DNA of 64,000 nt from Gibbula magus (Eukaryota; Mollusca; Gastropoda; Trochida; Trochidae). The stretch spans positions 27,207,457 to 27,271,456 of the forward strand of contig OW388290.1 in the NCBI GenBank assembly GCA_936450465.1, written 5' to 3'. A program made the position numbers and the translations under genes. The notes under the pieces were generated by a model. That model was not told where the DNA came from and ran no database searches. It saw only the letters and a list, made by a program, of their open reading frames with translations. Shown here piece after piece: positions 60,311 through 64,000 of the stretch (position 1 is the stretch's first letter; the number at the start of each line of letters is the position of its first letter).

Positions 60311-61192
60311 AATTTTCTTCATTCTTCATCACCTCGACTTCATCAAAGATGTTATGCTATATACCCTGAAATTAACACGTAATGCAATGTAATGTAATCT
60401 AATATAACTTAACTATATACTTAAACGCAAAAACCTGACCATTAGCATGATACTCGTTGTAATGAATATGAGTGAAGTATGGAGACGCCAGCCAGATATT
60501 CCAGAAACGTAGAGGAGAGAACGGCACTGGCACTTTTATGAGGCATTCTATTGGGACCAAGTTTGCTTTTACTCATTACTTTATCTTAGTTTGACAGAGA
60601 TTTGTGTGACAAACTTGTCCTGACATTGCCATTAAAACGTAATAGATTTTCATTTAGAAATTAAGATAGTTTAAGAAACAGTTTGCTTCGAGTGAATACA
60701 GATTAATTATTCCTCGGGTTTGGTGGATTTATGTATGCATAAATGTTCACCTTCGTGTCTCTTCGTCTCAATAAACATCGAATGAGATTAAGCCGACATT
60801 CTTAAGGTTTTCTTGAGTATTTGTATCAATCTTTTTTGTCAAAAACATATTTTCTATTGATTTCTGAATGAATAATGAGTTTTGAACAAAACCAATCATT
60901 GTCATCATTCTGTAAATCATAAATAGTCGTTTATTCATATTCTAGACCATTTCGTAAAATAATAATTCTTCTACGTCTGTGGAACGTAGATGTAAACTTA
61001 TCCTTAATCTATCACGCATTATTAAAGCTTCCTTTTTCATAATGATATTGCATTCATGATTCTGTTTTTTATACATGTGGAATATGGTTTCAAATTCAAC
61101 ATCGGACACCATTATGATCTAGTTGATGAACATTTCTTGACACAGGCCCCGGAGGTTCATCACCGCTCTCAATAAAGAGAATGCAATGGTTC
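60311..61192. other. no feature recognised
   Basis: AT-rich unique sequence between the Penelope-like element and the 21-bp array. Confidence 0.45.
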
Positions 61193-61505
61193 AAATTAGT
61201 CATTGCCAAGCTGAGGTGGTGTATTGTCAAGATGAGGTGGTGAATTGTCAAACTTAGTTGATGTCTTGTCAAACTTAGGTGATGTCTTGTCAAGCGGAGT
61301 TAGTGTTTTGTCAAACTGAGGTGGTGTATTGTCAAACTGAGATGGTGTATTGTCATACTGAGGTGATGTATTGTCAAACTGAGGTGGTGTATTGTCAAAC
61401 TGAGGTGGTGTATTGTCAAACTGAGATGGTGTCATGTCAAACTGAGGGGGTGTCATGTCGAACTGAGGGGGTGTCATGTCAAGCTGAGGTGGTGTATTAT
61501 CAAGC
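61193..61505 (+). repeat. minisatellite, 21-bp unit, ~15 copies
   Basis: Unit GTGTATTGTCAAACTGAGG plus two bases, with variants (ATGTCTTGTCAAACTTAGG, GTGTCATGTCAAACTGAGG). The period is a multiple of three, so both strands stay open: a heptad repeat of NTPPQFD type on the minus strand (103 codons) and VVYCQTE on the plus strand (88 codons). No sign that either is a real protein. Confidence 0.9.
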
Positions 61506-62665
61506 AAACGTAAGTGTATTTTCTAGCAAGGGTAGTTCATTGTAAAACTAATAATTTTCTTTTGACACCACTTTATCAACAACCATTTACATATACTATG
61601 AGTAGTTCATTGTGTGATGATTTTACGCTTTGAGATCCTTAATGAAATGGAAACTGGACAGTCTTATAAGAAAACAGGATGACTCTTAACATAAAGTCGG
61701 CAATATGCATTTTGTACAAAGTTCTTTTTTGATATCAATGTGAAGAGCCTTTTATAGTGAATGGATATCAATGTTAAATGTCTTAAGCGGGAAGGATATG
61801 TGATCATACGATCAAAGTTATAGATTTCAATTGATCCGATAGCGAATGAGTTCATTGACTTTGTTTTATGTTTAATTGACTTTTTCATAATACTTCCCAC
61901 GTTTTATGCAGACCTGAGATGGATATTATTTTTAAACGGGAATGAAGGTATAATTTGAGGTGAAGCAATTCCTATCTGCTATATACATTCTATGCCTGAT
62001 TAAGTCATCGAATAGCATAACAAACTGTTCCATATGGACGTAGAACACACACACATGTCTCTGTCAATGCGTGAGACATGGCATTGTGGATCCATAACAT
62101 GCATGTTTGCTTCTGAGCGCTACATGTAGTTCTATTTTCAGAATTAACTATTTTTGTAATTGATGATTACTGTGATACTATTAACATAGGTAAGATTGAT
62201 ATACTGATTAAACACTCATTTGTCGGTTCACTACGCAAAATACCAAACATAAAACAAAACACATGGATGAATATACAGTCTCCTGTTTGCTCATTTGATG
62301 CACGAAAATCTATCCTGTCTTTGAATAATAATCTTGATAGCTCTGCAAATACACAGAGATCGATGCAATACTCTCGCACATCTCACGTATTGACCAGAAT
62401 TATGTGTATACATTCATATGTGCCGTCGATGGGATTGACTTAAGCAATCCTACATTGCAAATCATTTTTGTTGACAACAATTACTTCCTAGAAAGGGGAG
62501 TGCTGATTCAATTTAAGACGAAACCTCACCCATGATTCATGACTCCTTGAAGGCAAAATCAATGAAAACTACCATCAACGTTTTATCATTTGACTTGCGA
62601 ATATCCCGCTTGGTTGTTACCGAGACTAACAAGCAATTGAATAAACAGGTCATCAATGGGGTTGG
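61506..62665. other. no feature recognised
   Basis: AT-rich unique sequence with short frames only. Confidence 0.45.
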
Positions 62666-62670
62666 TGTTT

Positions 62671-62698
62671 GGGGAGGTGGGGAGGTGGGGAGGTGGGG
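62671..62698 (+). repeat. GGGGAGGT repeat, G-quadruplex candidate
   Basis: Four GGGG tracts (62671, 62679, 62687, 62695) separated by AGGT loops satisfy the standard intramolecular G-quadruplex pattern on the plus strand. Confidence 0.8.
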
Positions 62699-63425
62699 AG
62701 TTAGTAAATGGGAATGAACATTGCTAGTTTAGCCCATATAAAAATATACACATTACTATAACATGGGATGCCTAAAGGAGAGGAAGTGACTTGTGGTTTT
62801 AGTGACGTCTCAATGAAAATGTACAACAATAATGATAACACATATCACATAAAACAATGAGGATTACTATGACAATTAGTGAATCCCTACATGAAATCAT
62901 CAAATTAAAAATAAATGAAAACAAATTATGTTGCTAAGTTTTACAGTTGTACACCACTTTCATAAAGTTCAATCGTTTTGCAAGCGAAACGGAGAACGGT
63001 AACATCTACCTTCGAGGCAATTAATTGACTGAGACTGAAGGTACAAGAAGGGCAATGAGAGTTACATGTGTGCAGTGATCTGAAGTAACCGCCACTCAAC
63101 TAGATGAAACGAAAACCCTGTCGCTCATTTTAGTGCTTGTAGCATATATTTGCTACCAAAAGATGAAACATATCAAAGTTCGAGTTAAATGATCTTGACA
63201 CACTTAACATTCTAGCAATTACCAGATCAATTTGCATTAAAGAGAGGGCTTTTCGTGGTATCCGTTATTTTGAATTTGTCCAGAGAGATATACTGTATAT
63301 TTACTAACAACATCTTTTGAATAGTAATATATATATATTGACAGAATGTCAACAAGGTCACGAAGAGTCACCAAAACATTTCCTTCACCAGCAGCTGTAT
63401 TGTATTGAAATCATGAATTTCAACA
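62699..63425. other. no feature recognised
   Basis: AT-rich unique sequence up to the terminal element. Confidence 0.45.
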
Positions 63426-63502
63426 AAACAATACGGCGATAGGTGTTTGAAGGGCATTTAGAAGTGGCATACATAAGAACAGGAATTTTTTCTGGATACG
63501 AA

Positions 63503-63504
<2 letters not shown>

Positions 63505-63543
<39 letters not shown>
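63505..63543. repeat. (AT)n microsatellite, ~19 units
   Basis: Perfect AT run that has replaced the CTCACATTAAAGAAG segment seen in the right terminus. It also supplies the 3' strand of stem I for the minus-strand hammerhead. Confidence 0.95.
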
Positions 63544-63546
<3 letters not shown>

Positions 63547-63587
63547 GACGTTTCGGAGTATCTTATCACTCCTTCATCAGTATATAC
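63535..63587 (-). ncRNA. hammerhead ribozyme, type I, core intact
   Basis: Read on the minus strand: stem I 5' strand GTATATA (63587-63581); core CTGATGA (63580-63574); one unpaired A; stem II GGAGT (63572-63568) with ACTCC (63559-63555); GAAA (63554-63551); stem III of three pairs, ACG with TGT, closed by a TCG loop (63551-63543); A17 at 63542; then stem I 3' strand TATATAT (63541-63535). Predicted self-cleavage is after 63542 (a GUA site). All catalytic positions, including G5, G8, G12 and A14, are present. Stem III is very short, as in other retroelement hammerheads, and the extra A before stem II is unusual. Confidence 0.7.
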
Positions 63588-63893
63588 TCCCTCCTTCATC
63601 GGTATATACTTACTCCTTCATCGGTATATACTCACTCCTTCATCGGTATATACTCACTCCTTCATCAGTATATACTCACTCCATCAGTATATATTTACTC
63701 CTTCATCGGTATATACTCACTTCTTCATCGGTATATACCCACTCCTTCATCGGTATATACTCACTTCTTCATCGGTATATACTCACTCCTTCATCGGTTT
63801 ATACTCACTCCTTCATCAGTATATACTCATTTCTTCATCGGTTTATACAAACTGTAGTCACCTCTTCATCAGTATATACTCACTCCTTCATTC
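63571..63893 (-). repeat. 22-bp minisatellite made of hammerhead 5' halves, ~14 units
   Basis: On the minus strand each unit consists of TATATAC or close variant (stem I strand), YGATGA (completing the CYGATGA core) and AGGAGTGAG (stem II 5' strand). Most units have CCGATGA. Exact CTGATGA occurs at 63574-63580, 63662-63668, 63813-63819 and 63866-63872. One unit near 63683 has a 4-base deletion. No spacers are present, so this is a plain minisatellite. Confidence 0.85.
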
Positions 63894-63896
63894 CAC

Positions 63897-63935
63897 CTGA
63901 TCAAGGAGTGAGTATATACTCCGAAACGTCGTGTA
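63897..63935 (+). ncRNA. degenerate hammerhead in the right terminus
   Basis: CTGATCA (63897-63903) replaces CTGATGA, a G8-to-C change at the position acting as general base or acid in catalysis. Stem II GGAGT (63905-63909) with ACTCC (63918-63922), GAAA (63923-63926) and CGTCGTGTA (63927-63935) are intact. Stem I strands on either side do not pair. Expected to be inactive. Confidence 0.6.
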
Positions 63936-64000
63936 TTCTCACATTAAAGAAGTTGTTATCCAGAAAATGTTCCTTATTTAATACCGCGATAGAACCGTTT

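Larger units (their letters stand above)
63482..63977. mobile_element. Non-autonomous element with inverted Penelope-type ends
   Basis: The left end (GGAATTTTTTCTGGATAC, then an AT run and ACACGACGTTTCGGAGTAT) is the inverted counterpart of the right end (ACTCCGAAACGTCGTGTATT, then TAAAGAAGTTGTTATCC and AGAAAATGTTCC). The right end shares GAAACGTCG and TAAAGAAGTTG with the Penelope-like 3' end at about 60268-60298. Penelope-like elements are known to carry terminal repeats in direct or inverted order with hammerheads. A candidate 13-bp flanking duplication, AATACGGCGATAG (63430-63442) and AATACCGCGATAG (63980-63992), differs at one base, but the left one lies 40 bases outside the arm. No ORF is present. 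Confidence 0.6.

Noticed and set aside
61196..61545. Pro-rich or Cys-containing repeat proteins
   Set aside because: By-products of the 21-bp minisatellite, open on both strands.
63571..63893. CRISPR-like array
   Set aside because: The repeats are contiguous with no spacers and the context is eukaryotic. The units match half a hammerhead.
1..64000. Prokaryotic features such as operons, Shine-Dalgarno sites, insertion sequences or phage genes
   Set aside because: The sequence has long AT-rich non-coding DNA, SINEs, LINEs and Penelope-like elements, so it is an animal genome.

Overview
This window looks like nuclear, non-coding DNA from a lophotrochozoan animal, most likely a mollusc and perhaps a gastropod. 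It is AT-rich, has no closely packed reading frames, and is full of microsatellites, minisatellites and decayed retroelements. Three clues point to molluscs: a tRNA-derived SINE whose 3' end reads GAAAGCGGCGTTAAAC followed by a CTCAC-rich tail; tandem repeats headed by a TTAGCTCATCTGG hairpin and GTCCGTCCGTCC runs; and Penelope-like elements with a GIY-YIG endonuclease. The taxonomic call rests on recalled repeat families, not on a search. No complete host protein gene can be supported. The window is probably intergenic or inside large introns.

Layout. From 1 to 15 kb there is mostly unique AT-rich sequence with one headless SINE (5.0 kb), a weak promoter-like GC-rich patch (7.2-7.5 kb) and an exon-like GC-rich patch on the minus strand (12.5 kb). 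From 15.7 to 21.6 kb there is a non-LTR retrotransposon 3' fragment, a degenerate tandem region, a 75-bp palindromic element and two arrays of the hairpin-headed repeat family. From 21.6 to 36.7 kb the sequence is quiet, apart from a 156-codon minus-strand open frame (28.5 kb) that could be an exon, several inverted repeats, a SINE 3' fragment and a ~154-bp tandem repeat. At 36.7-38.7 kb lies the best-preserved coding sequence: a 5'-truncated non-LTR reverse transcriptase, one frame throughout and broken by a single in-frame TAA. From 38.7 to 52.9 kb there are mainly minisatellites and blank sequence.

From 52.9 kb to the end, repeats are dense. They comprise a full-length SINE with a perfect 15-bp target duplication, an 18-bp array, a 36-bp array, a palindrome, the 3' end of a Penelope-like element (GIY-YIG domain plus a decayed hammerhead), a 21-bp array, a G-quadruplex-type repeat, and finally a ~500-bp element.

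That last element (63.48-63.98 kb) is the most interesting object. Two Penelope-type termini lie in inverted orientation. The left one encodes, on the minus strand, a hammerhead ribozyme with all core motifs and three closable stems. Between the termini is a 22-bp minisatellite of about 14 units, each repeating the 5' half of the hammerhead (stem I strand, core, stem II strand). Minus-strand RNA would therefore carry many competing 5' halves upstream of a single 3' half. The right terminus carries a plus-strand hammerhead damaged at the catalytic G8 position.
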